Shown here: in pieces, positions 19,184-28,195 of the stretch | Layout of the letters: the number at the start of each line of letters is the position of its first letter | Position numbering within the stretch: the stretch's first letter is position 1 | Origin: Eubacteriaceae bacterium | GTDB taxonomy: Bacteria; Bacillota; Clostridia; Peptostreptococcales; Anaerovoracaceae | Length of the DNA: 64,000 bases | Assembly: GCA_902362435.1 (NCBI GenBank) | Contig: CABIWW010000001.1 | Location: 193,684-257,683 of the forward strand | Direction of reading: 5' to 3' | The notes under the pieces: model-generated | What the model saw: only the letters and a program-made list of their open reading frames with translations | Told to the model about the DNA's origin: nothing | Database searches by the model: none | Position numbers and translations under genes: made by a program

Positions 19184-19735
19184 ATGAACGGAACTTTGAC
19201 GATGATACTGCCTTTAATAGTACTGCTGGCAGTAATGTACTTCTTACTTATCAGACCGCAGAAGAAGAGAGAAAAAGAAGTAAATGCAATGAGAAAAGGC
19301 TTACAGGTCGGAGATGAGATCATCACGATCGGCGGTATCTGCGGAAAAATCGTAAAAACAAAAGACGAGTCACTGGTTATCCAGGTTGGAGCAGACAAAG
19401 TAAAATTCGAGATCATGAGATGGGCTGTTTCAAGAGTTGTCGAAGAGAGCAAGAGACCTGCAAAGAACAGAGCAGCTGAAGAGGTAGAAGAGGTCGAAGA
19501 AAAGAAACCTTCAAAGCCTAAGAGAATGAAGAAGGCAGCTCCTGCAGAGGAAGTCGAAGAAAAGGAAGAAGTTGTTGAAGCAGCAGAGACAGAAGAAGTT
19601 GAAGCTGTAGAAGAAGCAACAGAAACAGCTGAGGTTGCGGAAGAAGCCGTTGCTGAACCTGCAGAGGAAGCTGAAGCTGCTGAAGCAGAAACAGTAGAAG
19701 CTGAAGAATCAACTGAAGAAAAAAAGGCTGAATAA
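19184..19735 (+). CDS. yajC: YajC-like preprotein translocase subunit with acidic tail
   Basis: YajC is a small accessory of the Sec translocon that associates with SecDF. Residues 4-22 form one membrane helix, followed by LIRPQKKREKEV and the conserved LQVGDEIITIGGICGKI segment. Normal YajC is 85-115 residues; this one has 183 because of a C-terminal tail (about 90-183) composed mostly of Glu, Ala, Val and Lys. The neighbouring secDF product (30118) also has an A/E/K-rich tail. AGGAGG precedes the ATG. A strong terminator follows. Confidence 0.9.
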   Translation: MNGTLTMILPLIVLLAVMYFLLIRPQKKREKEVNAMRKGLQVGDEIITIGGICGKIVKTKDESLVIQVGADKVKFEIMRWAVSRVVEESKRPAKNRAAEEVEEVEEKKPSKPKRMKKAAPAEEVEEKEEVVEAAETEEVEAVEEATETAEVAEEAVAEPAEEAEAAEAETVEAEESTEEKKAE

Positions 19736-19751
19736 AATCATGACAGTATGA

Positions 19752-19777
19752 GAAGTCGGGAAACCGGCTTCTTTTTT
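19752..19777 (+). terminator. yajC terminator
   Basis: GAAGTCGG-GAAA-CCGGCTTC (one G-T pair) followed by six T. Confidence 0.85.
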
Positions 19778-20342
19778 ATGCAGGAAATATCGCTTTTGAT
19801 CGCACTCGCGATCACCGTTCATTTTCGACAGTCATTTTTGCTGACAGGCAGGAACCGTTGCAGTACTGCAAATTAGGAACATTCACATATCATAAACGTA
19901 AGTGATAGCAATATAGTTATATTTTGCGCTGTTGAATAGACAAATACGTTTGTAAAAACGAAAAAAGTTTTTTCTTTACAATGAAAACGAAAAAATAATT
20001 TGTTATGACAACGTCGAAAAGATCGGATAAATAGCATGGATTGATTATAGATAGACATGCGGATACTTGATTTTAAGTAGTATTTATACCGTGAAATATG
20101 GCGGTATCATTCCATATAGTGATACATTTAAGCAATACAGCCAATTTGTTCCTTTGAAATATTCTGTTAATATTTGTTTGTGCAAAAATATTAATTTATT
20201 TAAGACGGATGCGGTTATGTATCGCCCGCAGCACAGCAATCATAAATCCATTTATCATCAGATGTTTATAAACACTGAAGGACAGCCTTTGCGCCGGATC
20301 TTGACCGGTATGCTGAATGAAGGAACGAAAGGAGCTGTACTA
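19778..20342. other. AT-rich gene-free stretch upstream of the antiporter
   Basis: No credible gene is seen in these 565 bases. The reading frame of the next gene stays open back to 20067, but that extension is AT-rich and unlike the family N-terminus. Small palindromes occur (TGATCGC-ACTC-GCGATCA near 19796; ATACCG/CGGTAT near 20086). I could not pick a convincing promoter. Base composition is clearly richer in A+T than the flanking genes. Confidence 0.5.
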
Positions 20343-21962
20343 ATGAGCATTTTGGAATTATCTTTCTGGTCTATCGTACCACCTCTGCTTACGATTTTTC
20401 TCGTGATGAAAACAAAAAAGATACTGCTTTCGATGGCGGTCGGAATAACGCTTGGATGTTTTCTGCTCGGAAAATTCAATCCGGTAAGCGCACTTGAGCA
20501 TTTTGAAAGAGTATTTATCGGTACTGTTAACGAAGACGGAACCCTGGTGACGGGATCCATAACGACTCCGGATAATCTGATGGTGCTGCTTTCCATGGTG
20601 ATAATAGGCGCACTCATAGGTCTTCTTGTGAAGTCAGGCGGTTCACAGGCATTCGCCGAGTACATGTCAAAGCGCGTTAACAACAAGAAAAAGGCCGGGC
20701 TGATGACATGCATCATATGCACGCTGCTCATGATCGACGACTACTTTGACAACCTGACTACAGGAGCGACGATGAGAGCGATATCGGACAAGAACAACGT
20801 GCCGAGAGAAAAACTCGCATATTATATAGACTCGACCGTATGCAGCATAAACTCGATATCACCGATATCAAGCTGGTCGGCATTCCTCGCAGGCCTCCTT
20901 GCAACAGGTATGGTCGCTGCGGGCATCGAAGGGAATTCATATCAGCTGCTTCTCCAGTCGATACCGTACAACTTTTTCATAATCGTATGTCTGGTTATGG
21001 TGTACTGTGTTGCGGCATTCAATCTCAACATCGGCCCTATGGCGCGTGCAGAGAAGAGAGTCCAGACTACAGGCAAGCTGGTAGAGCATTCGTTCAGCGG
21101 AGACGAGGACGAAGAGGCTTCGTATAGCGACCTGATCCCTGCAAAGGGCAAGCCTGCAGACCTGATAATACCTATCGCACTGCTGATATGCCTGGTACTG
21201 TTCTTCATGATGTACACGGGAGGATTCTTTGAACACCACAGCATAATGCAGACCGTGAGCCAGATGGAAGGTATACGTTCACTGATGTACGGACTCGTGT
21301 TCACGATGGTGATAACAGTTATCTATATGCGTATAAGAAAAGTCGCACCGGTGACAGAGCTGGCAAGCGCAGCCTTTACAGGAGTGAAGTCCATACTTTA
21401 TGCAAATCTCGTGCTGATCCTTGGCTGGACGCTTGGCGGAGTGGCTGAGGGGCTCGGCATTACGCAATTCATGATCTCGGTCTTCCAGGGAAATATCCCG
21501 CCTGTTATCACTCCGGCTATCATGTTCGTGCTCTGTGCGGGGACAGCGTTCGCGATCGGCGGCGGCTGGACTACATTTGCGATCATGATCCCTATCGTCG
21601 TGCCGTTTGCAGTGGCAACGAATGCTGATCTGCTGATGTGCATATCCGCGATAATCGGCGGGGCAGGGCTCGGAGCTACATGTTCACCTCTGGCAGACAC
21701 GTCGATAGTTTCGGCAACTTCAGGCGAGCTTTCGATCATAGATCATATAAAGACACAGGTCCCTTACTCCCTGGTATGCGGCGTGATCGCACTGGCTGCA
21801 TATCTAGTCACGGGTATTTCGGGAAATCTCGTTTTCGGTTATATCACGGCCGGGGTGCTGTTCGCAGCAAGCCTCACGGTAATGAAAAAGCTCAGCTGCG
21901 GAGAAAGAGCGGTATCGTTCAGTAAAAAGGCGGCAAATGCGGCGGAGCCGGAGTTCGAATGA
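20343..21962 (+). CDS. NhaC-family Na+/H+ antiporter-like transporter
   Basis: This is a multi-helix membrane protein of the Na+/H+ antiporter (NhaC, PF03553) type. ATG 20343 is chosen since AAAGGAG lies ten bases ahead and the protein then starts directly in a hydrophobic segment (MSILELSFWSIVPPLLT), giving 539 residues. Conserved-looking polar helix motifs include DDYFDNLTTGATMRA (about 130) and GGWTTFAIMIP (about 400), with a late GATCSPLADTSIVSATS segment, all typical of NhaC and related organic-acid or arginine exchangers. It stands alone; a strong repeated terminator follows. The true substrate (Na+/H+ or malate/lactate-type exchange) is not decided. Confidence 0.82.
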   Translation: MSILELSFWSIVPPLLTIFLVMKTKKILLSMAVGITLGCFLLGKFNPVSALEHFERVFIGTVNEDGTLVTGSITTPDNLMVLLSMVIIGALIGLLVKSGGSQAFAEYMSKRVNNKKKAGLMTCIICTLLMIDDYFDNLTTGATMRAISDKNNVPREKLAYYIDSTVCSINSISPISSWSAFLAGLLATGMVAAGIEGNSYQLLLQSIPYNFFIIVCLVMVYCVAAFNLNIGPMARAEKRVQTTGKLVEHSFSGDEDEEASYSDLIPAKGKPADLIIPIALLICLVLFFMMYTGGFFEHHSIMQTVSQMEGIRSLMYGLVFTMVITVIYMRIRKVAPVTELASAAFTGVKSILYANLVLILGWTLGGVAEGLGITQFMISVFQGNIPPVITPAIMFVLCAGTAFAIGGGWTTFAIMIPIVVPFAVATNADLLMCISAIIGGAGLGATCSPLADTSIVSATSGELSIIDHIKTQVPYSLVCGVIALAAYLVTGISGNLVFGYITAGVLFAASLTVMKKLSCGERAVSFSKKAANAAEPEFE

Positions 21963-22043
21963 TCTCATTGACGATATGTGATCAGCACATAATAAAAAAG
22001 TAAATAATTCTCCTAAATTCCTACTATATTGTTAAACAACAGC

Positions 22044-22085
22044 AGACTGCTGTGCCGGAGACGGTGCAGCAGTTTTGTCGTATAT
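22044..22085 (+). terminator. intrinsic terminator, 42-nt repeat copy 1
   Basis: CTGCTGTGCCG-GAGA-CGGTGCAGCAG pairs over 11 bp (two G-T) and is followed by TTTTG. The 42 bases are identical to 26764-26805, 4.7 kb away. Confidence 0.85.
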
Positions 22086-22141
22086 GTTCATGCGTATTTT
22101 GATAAAAAAATATCAAAAAAATCCATCGCAAGCACCGGAAT

Positions 22142-22252
22142 GACCCGTTAGTGACTCGGTAAGTCGCCAACGGGTCGAAATGCTGTTGTCGAAAAAATGC
22201 GTTATTTCAATACTTTTCAGAATTTACAGATGGAATGACCCGCAAATGACTT
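22142..22252 (+). promoter_or_regulatory. putative enhancer sites for the 23782 activator
   Basis: Three related 16-mers are present: GACCCGTTAGTGACTC (22142-22157), its inverted partner (22161-22176, reading GACCCGTTGGCGACTT on the other strand) and GACCCGCAAATGACTT (22237-22252). They lie 125-235 bases before a -24/-12 promoter, the usual range for sigma54 activators, whose gene is in the same operon. Confidence 0.7.
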
Positions 22253-22374
22253 AAAAATAAACCGGCAGACTTTGTATGAAATTTATCTGCACGATGCACA
22301 TAAAAATGCTATAATCTCAGTGATTTCAATATATTCAGACATTCGCAGCGATGCAGATGCATCGAAAAACAGGT

Positions 22375-22390
22375 TTGGCACAGAATTTGC
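22375..22390 (+). promoter_or_regulatory. sigma54 (-24/-12) promoter of the MFS operon
   Basis: TTGGCACAGAATTTGC matches the -24/-12 consensus with GG and GC separated by exactly ten bases. Predicted start near 22402, about 40 bases before ATG 22441. Confidence 0.8.
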
Positions 22391-22440
22391 TGTATATAAA
22401 TGTGAATTTATTATTTTGCATTTTTAGGAGGTTTTTGATT

Positions 22441-23712
22441 ATGAATGACAAAATTCAATTAAAACAGGACGGTCGGTTCTTCTTCGGCTGGTGGATCGTA
22501 TTTCTGGGGTTCTGCCTGATGCTGCTGGCATATGTAGGATTCGCATCACTGACAAGCGTGTTTGTTATTCCTGTAACAGAGGCTCTGGGCGTAGGAAGAG
22601 GCGAATGGATGCTTTACATGACTATCCAGGCTCTCGTCGGCGTTATCGCATCACCTATACTCGGTAAGCTGATGCAGAAGGGAAGCGTCAAGAAATGGGT
22701 CGCTATCGGATGCCTGTGCGGCGCGGTGGCATATATCATTTTCTCACAGTCGCATTCACTGACAGGATTTTATATCGGCGCTCTGTTTATCGGAGTAGGA
22801 TTCGTAGCATGTGCTCCGATGCCTGTGTCGATACTGATCAACTCATGGTTCGGCGGCAAAGTCAAGGGAACTGCATCAGGTATCGCTTTCGTAGGAAGCG
22901 GACTCGGCGGATTCATCCTTTCACCGCTGCTCAACTCGGCTATAGCTGCAGGTGGATATTCAGCAGGATATCTGGTGCTCGCAGGTGTATATCTCATCAT
23001 ACTTCTTCCGTTGACTCTGCTTCTGGCTGTAAAGAATCCGGAAGACAAGGGATTCAGAAGAATGGGTGAGACCGAAGCAGAAGTAGTGAGCGACGGCAGT
23101 GCTTTGGAAAAGAGGGGAATGACTGCAGGTCAGGCTATGAAGACAGGAGAGTTCTGGCTGGCGATCATCTCGTGCATAATGGTAGTATTCGCATCATCGG
23201 CTATACTGATGAATGACATCGGCTACTATGTAGAATGCGGTATCGATACAGCAAAGGCTGCATCATATCACGGCATCATGCTCGGCCTGCTGCTGTTCGG
23301 AAAACCGATAATCGGATTCGTTACGGACAAGCTCGGCATCAAGGTGAGCGCACCGCTGTCGACATTCATCTTCGCAGCTACATTCCTCGTGATGTTCCTG
23401 TTTGGCGGATCACCGGGAATACTGGTTGCAGGCGTGTGCATCTGCTACTGTCTGGGAGCACCTTCGATCACAGTCGTTCCGCCGCTTCTCGTAAACGGCA
23501 TGTTCGGAGAGAAGGACTACGGGACTCTCGTAGGATACATCAACATGGCAACGTCGATAGGCGGAGCATTCGGAGCTACGATCGCAGCGTTCATATATGA
23601 TGCTACGGGAAGCTATGTCGCATTCTGGGGCGTGGCTACGATAGGTGTAGCGATCGCAGCAGTTCTGAGAATAATATGCTTTGCGATTAACAAAAAGAAT
23701 CATAACTGGTAA
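22441..23712 (+). CDS. MFS transporter, OFA-like
   Basis: This is a 12-helix major facilitator permease of 423 residues, likely a proton symporter or antiporter for an organic anion or amide compound. Its start (FFFGWWIVFLGFCLMLL) and the GSGLGGFILSPL segment resemble the oxalate/formate antiporter-like group. ATG 22441 is chosen because TTAGGAGG precedes it; a longer frame to 22351 would overlap the promoter. The next genes encode a sigma54 activator and an M20 amidohydrolase, so the operon probably imports, senses and hydrolyses one substrate. Confidence 0.87.
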   Translation: MNDKIQLKQDGRFFFGWWIVFLGFCLMLLAYVGFASLTSVFVIPVTEALGVGRGEWMLYMTIQALVGVIASPILGKLMQKGSVKKWVAIGCLCGAVAYIIFSQSHSLTGFYIGALFIGVGFVACAPMPVSILINSWFGGKVKGTASGIAFVGSGLGGFILSPLLNSAIAAGGYSAGYLVLAGVYLIILLPLTLLLAVKNPEDKGFRRMGETEAEVVSDGSALEKRGMTAGQAMKTGEFWLAIISCIMVVFASSAILMNDIGYYVECGIDTAKAASYHGIMLGLLLFGKPIIGFVTDKLGIKVSAPLSTFIFAATFLVMFLFGGSPGILVAGVCICYCLGAPSITVVPPLLVNGMFGEKDYGTLVGYINMATSIGGAFGATIAAFIYDATGSYVAFWGVATIGVAIAAVLRIICFAINKKNHNW

Positions 23713-23781
23713 AATGACATATGATACTGTTCCGTCGCGGCAGTCTGTACAGGCTGCCCGGAGGTATGAAAGGAAGATCAT

Positions 23782-25278
23782 ATGAGAGATATAAAAAGCA
23801 GACTGGCTGATATTCTGTGGATAGACGGCCAGTGCACAGATGAAGAGCTGGCAGAAGCAGTTGAAAAGCTCAAGGCAAACGAGGAAATGCTCAATCTCGC
23901 GATAGATAACTCTGTCGACAGCTTCAGCATAGCGGACGGCAGAGGAACTTTCCTGAAAGTGAATGATACGTTTACATATTATACAGGCATTTCCAAGGAG
24001 GAGATGGAAGGATCAAACACTAAAGATATGATAGAAGCGGGCAGCTATGGTCCGGATTCGGCGATACTTCTCGCAATAAAAGAGAGAAAGAGGGTAGCGG
24101 TCCTTCAAAACGGCTGCTCACGCGATCTCAGCGGGAAGAAGTCGAAGGAGGAGCTCATACAGGGTGAAGCGATAGCTATATCCACCCCGATCTTCGACGA
24201 CAGCGGCGAGCTCAGATATGTCGTTTCGAATGCGCGTTTTCTGCATGAGCTGGAGCTTCTGAAAAAATATCTCGATGATACCAGATACCTGAGCGATCAG
24301 GAACAGCTGAAAAATCACAAAACGATGATCTGGAAAAGCACGGGGATGAAGAAGATACTCGATCTTGTCAAGGTCATAGCGCCTACGGATTCAAGCGTTA
24401 TGATCTCCGGCGAAACCGGGACCGGCAAGAGCATGCTGGCCAGATACATACATGAACAGAGCAGGCGCAGAGATAAAGCGTTTGTGGAGATAAACTGTGC
24501 CGCTATACCTGAAAACCTGATAGAATCCGAGCTCTTCGGTTACGAGAGCGGGGCATTCACAGGAGCCAATGCGAAAGGCAAGAAAGGTCTGATGGAGATA
24601 GCGGACGGAGGGACTCTGTTTCTCGATGAGATAGGCGATATGCCTCTCAGCCTGCAGGCAAAACTGCTTCAGAGTCTGCAGAACAGGACTATCACGAGAG
24701 TAGGCGGAGAAAAAACGATAAAGGTCGATATCCGCCTGATAACGGCTACGAACATGGATCTGGAGCAGATGGTGGAGGACGGGACATTCAGAAATGAGCT
24801 GTACTACAGGATAAATGTAGTTCCGATACATCTGCCGCTGCTCAGAGAACGACGAGAGGATTTTCAGCTGATAGTCGATGTATCGATGGAGAGATTCACC
24901 TCTAAATACGGAAAAGAAGTGATACTGTCTCAGGAGGCGAGAAAGGCGCTGGAAGGATATTCATGGCCGGGCAATATACGTGAGCTTGAGAATACCGTGG
25001 AAAGGCTGGTGGTGACGAACCGCAACGGCATCATCCTGCCTGCCGACCTTCCTTCCCGCATCATCGAAGAAAACAGACAGTACGGCGGAGGCGTCATGAT
25101 AGATGATATCATACCGCTGAAAAAAGCAATGGAAGAAATGGAGAAACAGCTCGTCAGCGCGGCTTACACAAAATACGGGAGCAGCTACAAAGTGGCGGAG
25201 GCTCTCGATATAAGCCAGTCCGCAGCAAGCAGGAAGATAATCAAGTATCTCAGGAACGGCGGTGACGAGAAAGGATGA
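23782..25278 (+). CDS. sigma54-dependent activator (PAS-AAA+-HTH)
   Basis: The product is an enhancer-binding protein that remodels sigma54 polymerase using ATP. Residues about 25-150 form a PAS-like sensor ([15 protein letters not shown]), about 175-410 the AAA+ domain with Walker A GETGTGKS (about 210), the sigma54-contact loop GAFTGA (about 256) and Walker B FLDEIGD, and about 450-498 a Fis-type helix-turn-helix ([16 protein letters not shown]). There is no receiver domain, so it probably senses a small ligand through PAS. It sits between the MFS and M20 genes it most likely controls and probably binds the palindromes at 22142-22252. Confidence 0.92.
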   Translation: MRDIKSRLADILWIDGQCTDEELAEAVEKLKANEEMLNLAIDNSVDSFSIADGRGTFLKVNDTFTYYTGISKEEMEGSNTKDMIEAGSYGPDSAILLAIKERKRVAVLQNGCSRDLSGKKSKEELIQGEAIAISTPIFDDSGELRYVVSNARFLHELELLKKYLDDTRYLSDQEQLKNHKTMIWKSTGMKKILDLVKVIAPTDSSVMISGETGTGKSMLARYIHEQSRRRDKAFVEINCAAIPENLIESELFGYESGAFTGANAKGKKGLMEIADGGTLFLDEIGDMPLSLQAKLLQSLQNRTITRVGGEKTIKVDIRLITATNMDLEQMVEDGTFRNELYYRINVVPIHLPLLRERREDFQLIVDVSMERFTSKYGKEVILSQEARKALEGYSWPGNIRELENTVERLVVTNRNGIILPADLPSRIIEENRQYGGGVMIDDIIPLKKAMEEMEKQLVSAAYTKYGSSYKVAEALDISQSAASRKIIKYLRNGGDEKG

Positions 25279-25302
25279 TTTGTTGTTACAGAGGTAATTG
25301 AC

Positions 25303-26715
25303 ATGAATAGAGAAGAAAACAAGAAGTGGCTGATAGACTGTATAGAAGACAATAAAGAAGTTTTCTGCGAGGCATCGAAGGCGATCTGGAGCAATCCGGA
25401 GCTCGCGATGCAGGAGCATTTTGCAGTCGAGACGCTTACCGGACTGCTGGAAAACAGCGGGTTCCGGGTAGAGAAAGGCGTGGCAGGCATGCCGACGGCT
25501 TTTGTGGCTGAGTATGGAGAAGGCAGACCCGTGATCGGATTCAGCGCGGAGTTCGATGCGCTGCCGGGACTTTCACAGAAAAACGATTCGAATTTTCACG
25601 ATCCTGTAAAGGAAGGCGCTCCGGGACACGGCTGCGGACACAATCTGCTGTCGATAGGCGGAGTACAGGCAGCCGTAGCTCTGAAAAAACTCATGGAAGA
25701 GAAAGATATCAAGGGAACAATAAGACTTTTCGGAACACCGGCAGAGGAGATATGCGTAGGCAAGCCATTCATGGCAAAGGCAGGACTGTTCGAAGGTCTG
25801 GATGCAGTGGTGGACTGGCATCCTGCTCACACGAACACCTCCGGATACAGAGACTGCCTGGCGTATTTCAACATCAAATATCATTTCAAAGGAAAGGCAG
25901 CTCACGGCAACGCTCCATGGAGAGGTGTGAGTGCGCTCGACAGCGCGATGCTCATGGCTCACGCGATCGAGATCATGCGCGAGCATGTGGATCCGGGCAG
26001 CAGGGAAGCGCCGACTACTATAAACTACGCATTTCCTGACTGCGGCAATGCATATCCGGTAGTGGTGCCTGACAGAGCTGATATCTGGATCGTCGGCAGA
26101 TTCAATAGCGCCGCGCTGCTCAAAGACGTGCTGGAAAAAGTGAGAAAGGCTGCAGAGGGGTGCGCGCTGGCGACCGGAACCACGGTAGAAGAGGAGTTCA
26201 CCACAGCTACTCACAATATGATACCGAACAAGACCATATCAGAAGATATATATGAAAATTTCCAGATCGTCGGAGCTCCGGCATATACGGAAAAGGATCA
26301 GGCGGATGCGAAGGAGATACAGAAGTCCATGGGCTGCGATGTGACAGGCTATGACGGATTTCTCGAACCGCTCCGGGAGTCGAGTCAGCCTGTGACGGAC
26401 GCGTCGGAGTACAGCTGGTTCGCGCCGCTGGGATTTTTCAACGTCGCCCTCAGTCCGTCGGTAGAATGCTCAGGTCACAACTGGGCGGTATGCAGGCTGG
26501 CAGGATCGGAAACGGGGATGAAGGTCGCAGTGACTGCATCGAAAGTGCTGGCGCTCACGGCTTACGACCTGATGACAGATCCTGAGCTTTTGAAAAAAGC
26601 GCAGGAAGAGAATCTGCAGCGCCTCGGAGGACAGACTTACGAATCGATGATACCTGAAGGCGTAGAGCCGGATCTCGATACGAACCGCGATATCATGGAG
26701 AAGTTCCGAGGATAA
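25303..26715 (+). CDS. M20 amidohydrolase, AbgB-like
   Basis: This is a dinuclear-metal peptidase-fold enzyme of the M20 family, closest in style to AbgB (p-aminobenzoyl-glutamate hydrolase subunit B) and related N-acyl amino acid hydrolases. Visible are the FSAEFDALPG segment, GHGCGHNLL (about 110; Cys/His metal-site region), GTPAEE (about 146) and HGNAPWRGVSALD in the dimerisation domain. Length 470 is normal. It starts 24 bases after the activator gene. The likely job is to release an amino acid from the compound imported by the MFS protein; the identity of the acyl group is unknown. Confidence 0.87.
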   Translation: MNREENKKWLIDCIEDNKEVFCEASKAIWSNPELAMQEHFAVETLTGLLENSGFRVEKGVAGMPTAFVAEYGEGRPVIGFSAEFDALPGLSQKNDSNFHDPVKEGAPGHGCGHNLLSIGGVQAAVALKKLMEEKDIKGTIRLFGTPAEEICVGKPFMAKAGLFEGLDAVVDWHPAHTNTSGYRDCLAYFNIKYHFKGKAAHGNAPWRGVSALDSAMLMAHAIEIMREHVDPGSREAPTTINYAFPDCGNAYPVVVPDRADIWIVGRFNSAALLKDVLEKVRKAAEGCALATGTTVEEEFTTATHNMIPNKTISEDIYENFQIVGAPAYTEKDQADAKEIQKSMGCDVTGYDGFLEPLRESSQPVTDASEYSWFAPLGFFNVALSPSVECSGHNWAVCRLAGSETGMKVAVTASKVLALTAYDLMTDPELLKKAQEENLQRLGGQTYESMIPEGVEPDLDTNRDIMEKFRG

Positions 26716-26763
26716 ACAGTACATATACACATACATGATATGAACGATATGACATGAACACAG

Positions 26764-26805
26764 AGACTGCTGTGCCGGAGACGGTGCAGCAGTTTTGTCG
26801 TATAT
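26764..26805 (+). terminator. intrinsic terminator, 42-nt repeat copy 2
   Basis: Identical over 42 bases to 22044-22085 (same stem, GAGA loop and TTTTG). It ends the MFS-activator-M20 operon. Confidence 0.85.
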
Positions 26806-26844
26806 ACAGACTGCATCCATAATATATTATACGGGAGGTGCATT

Positions 26845-27210
26845 ATGGAATTTCTGAGAAAATCATTGAAGGTGTATGCTGCGGCGCTGATCCTTTTCGT
26901 GCTGCTCACTCTGGTGCTGGCTGCAGTGCTCAGATATACAGCTTTCAGCGCCGGTTGGTCGTTTACGGGTCTGCTCGTGATCATGTCTTTAGTCTCTGCC
27001 CTCACCGGGATGCTGGAGGGCAGACTTACGGGGAAAAGGGGAATGCTGACAGGCAGTGCCGCCGCTGCTGTTTTCGTGCTTGTGATAATCCTTGCGGCAG
27101 GCGGCATATTCGCAGACTCTTTCAGTATGAAAAGCTTCAGCGTGTTCTATCTGATACCTGTTGCAGCGGGGGCAGCGGGCGGGATTTTCGGTGCAAACTC
27201 GGGCAGTTAG
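26845..27210 (+). CDS. TIGR04086-type small membrane protein
   Basis: A 121-residue protein with four hydrophobic segments and the VSALTGMLEGRLTGKRG loop, matching the TIGR04086/YrzE-like family of unknown function found widely in Clostridia. GGGAGG precedes the ATG. It is alone between a terminator and the convergent SDR gene. Its last codons overlap a dispersed repeat (27194-27242). Confidence 0.75.
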   Translation: MEFLRKSLKVYAAALILFVLLTLVLAAVLRYTAFSAGWSFTGLLVIMSLVSALTGMLEGRLTGKRGMLTGSAAAAVFVLVIILAAGGIFADSFSMKSFSVFYLIPVAAGAAGGIFGANSGS

Positions 27211-27242
27211 CGGGAAATCAGCGGATTTACAGAAAATCGGCG
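27194..27242. repeat. dispersed repeat of about 49 nt, copy 1
   Basis: CAAACTC, a variable centre, then GCGGGAAATCAGCGGATTTA and ACAGAAAATCGGCG. The second copy is at 29967-30014. Each contains AAATC-AGCG-GATTT, a 5-bp hairpin with a 4-base loop. This copy covers the end of the 26845 gene. Confidence 0.65.
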
Positions 27243-27275
27243 AGGTTTCGCGACAGACGGCGCAAAGCAGAAAAT

Positions 27276-27303
27276 GGCTCTGCACTGTAAGACAGTGAGA
27301 GCC
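27276..27303 (-). terminator. hairpin downstream of the SDR gene
   Basis: GGCTCT-g-CACTGT-aag-ACAGTG-AGAGCC; on the minus strand it is followed by ATTTTCTG. A second hairpin (GATGCCGGC/GCCGG.CATC at 27353-27380) lies between it and the SDR stop. Weak T-tracts make the terminator call tentative. Confidence 0.45.
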
Positions 27304-27382
27304 AAAACTGTTGAGAGGGGGCATATCATAATGCGGCAGCTCCCTCTGTTTTCACGATGTCAGCCGGAAAAGCCGGCATCGA

Positions 27383-28180
27383 TCAGTAATAATGTTTTTT
27401 GGGGCCTTTATATTCCTGGATCGTATTTCCTCCGTCCACAATAAAATCCTGCCCCGTGATGTATGAAGCCTTGTCTGACGCCAGAAAAACGTTCAGATTT
27501 GCTATTTCCTCCGGCGTACCGCCTCTGCCGGCAGGTGTATTCTCTGCACCGATCTTTTCACTTTCAGTCTGACTGTCAGTGGCGATCCATCCTGGAAGCA
27601 CATTGTTCACAGTTATACCGTATCCTGCAGTCTCTATTGCCAGAGCCTTGCTCATTCCTGTAATGGCTGATTTTGCCGCACCGTATACGGAAGAGCCCGG
27701 ATTGCTGACTACAGGCCCTGTTACGGATGAAACATTCACTATCCGTCCGTAACCCTGTGATATCATATGAGGGATCACTTGCCTTGTAACATTGAAAGTT
27801 ATATTGAGGTTGCGGTCTATACCGTGGTCCCAGTGCTCATAACTCATGTCTGCGACATGTACAGAAATCTGTGTCTCACCGACCTGTACCATGCCTGCAT
27901 TGTTGATGAGGATATCGATTCTGCCGAACATTCTGATCACGTCATCTGTAAGTTTTTCTACCTGCATGCGATCTGTAAGATCAGCAACATACCCCTTTGC
28001 TTCGATACCCTGATCTCTGAGCTCCTGCGCTCTTTCATAAATACGGTTTGTAGTGGAAACCAGTACTACTTTTCCTCCGTTGAGCCCTATCAGCTTCGCA
28101 GTCCAGAAGCCTATACCCCTGCGGCTTCCTGCTCCGGTGACAAGAGCAACACGTTCGTCGAAATTTATAAATCCGCTCAT
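27383..28180 (-). CDS. short-chain dehydrogenase/reductase
   Basis: This is an NAD(P)-dependent oxidoreductase of the classical SDR family, 265 residues. The cofactor turn TGAGSRRGIGF, the NNAG motif (ILINNAG, about 91) and the catalytic Ser (VNVSSVTG) with YGAAK (Tyr-x3-Lys) are present, as is PGWIATD after the active site. It follows the APC permease gene by 15 bases and is surely in the same leftward operon. Together they may import and oxidise or reduce a hydroxy or keto amino compound. The substrate is not evident. Confidence 0.9.
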   Translation of the reverse strand: MSGFINFDERVALVTGAGSRRGIGFWTAKLIGLNGGKVVLVSTTNRIYERAQELRDQGIEAKGYVADLTDRMQVEKLTDDVIRMFGRIDILINNAGMVQVGETQISVHVADMSYEHWDHGIDRNLNITFNVTRQVIPHMISQGYGRIVNVSSVTGPVVSNPGSSVYGAAKSAITGMSKALAIETAGYGITVNNVLPGWIATDSQTESEKIGAENTPAGRGGTPEEIANLNVFLASDKASYITGQDFIVDGGNTIQEYKGPKKHYY

Positions 28181-28195
28181 GATCTGTATCCTTTT

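Noticed and set aside
20067..20342. N-terminal extension of the NhaC-like antiporter by 92 codons
   Set aside because: The extension is AT-rich, lacks a ribosome site and is unlike the family start; ATG 20343 has a good ribosome site and begins the first helix.
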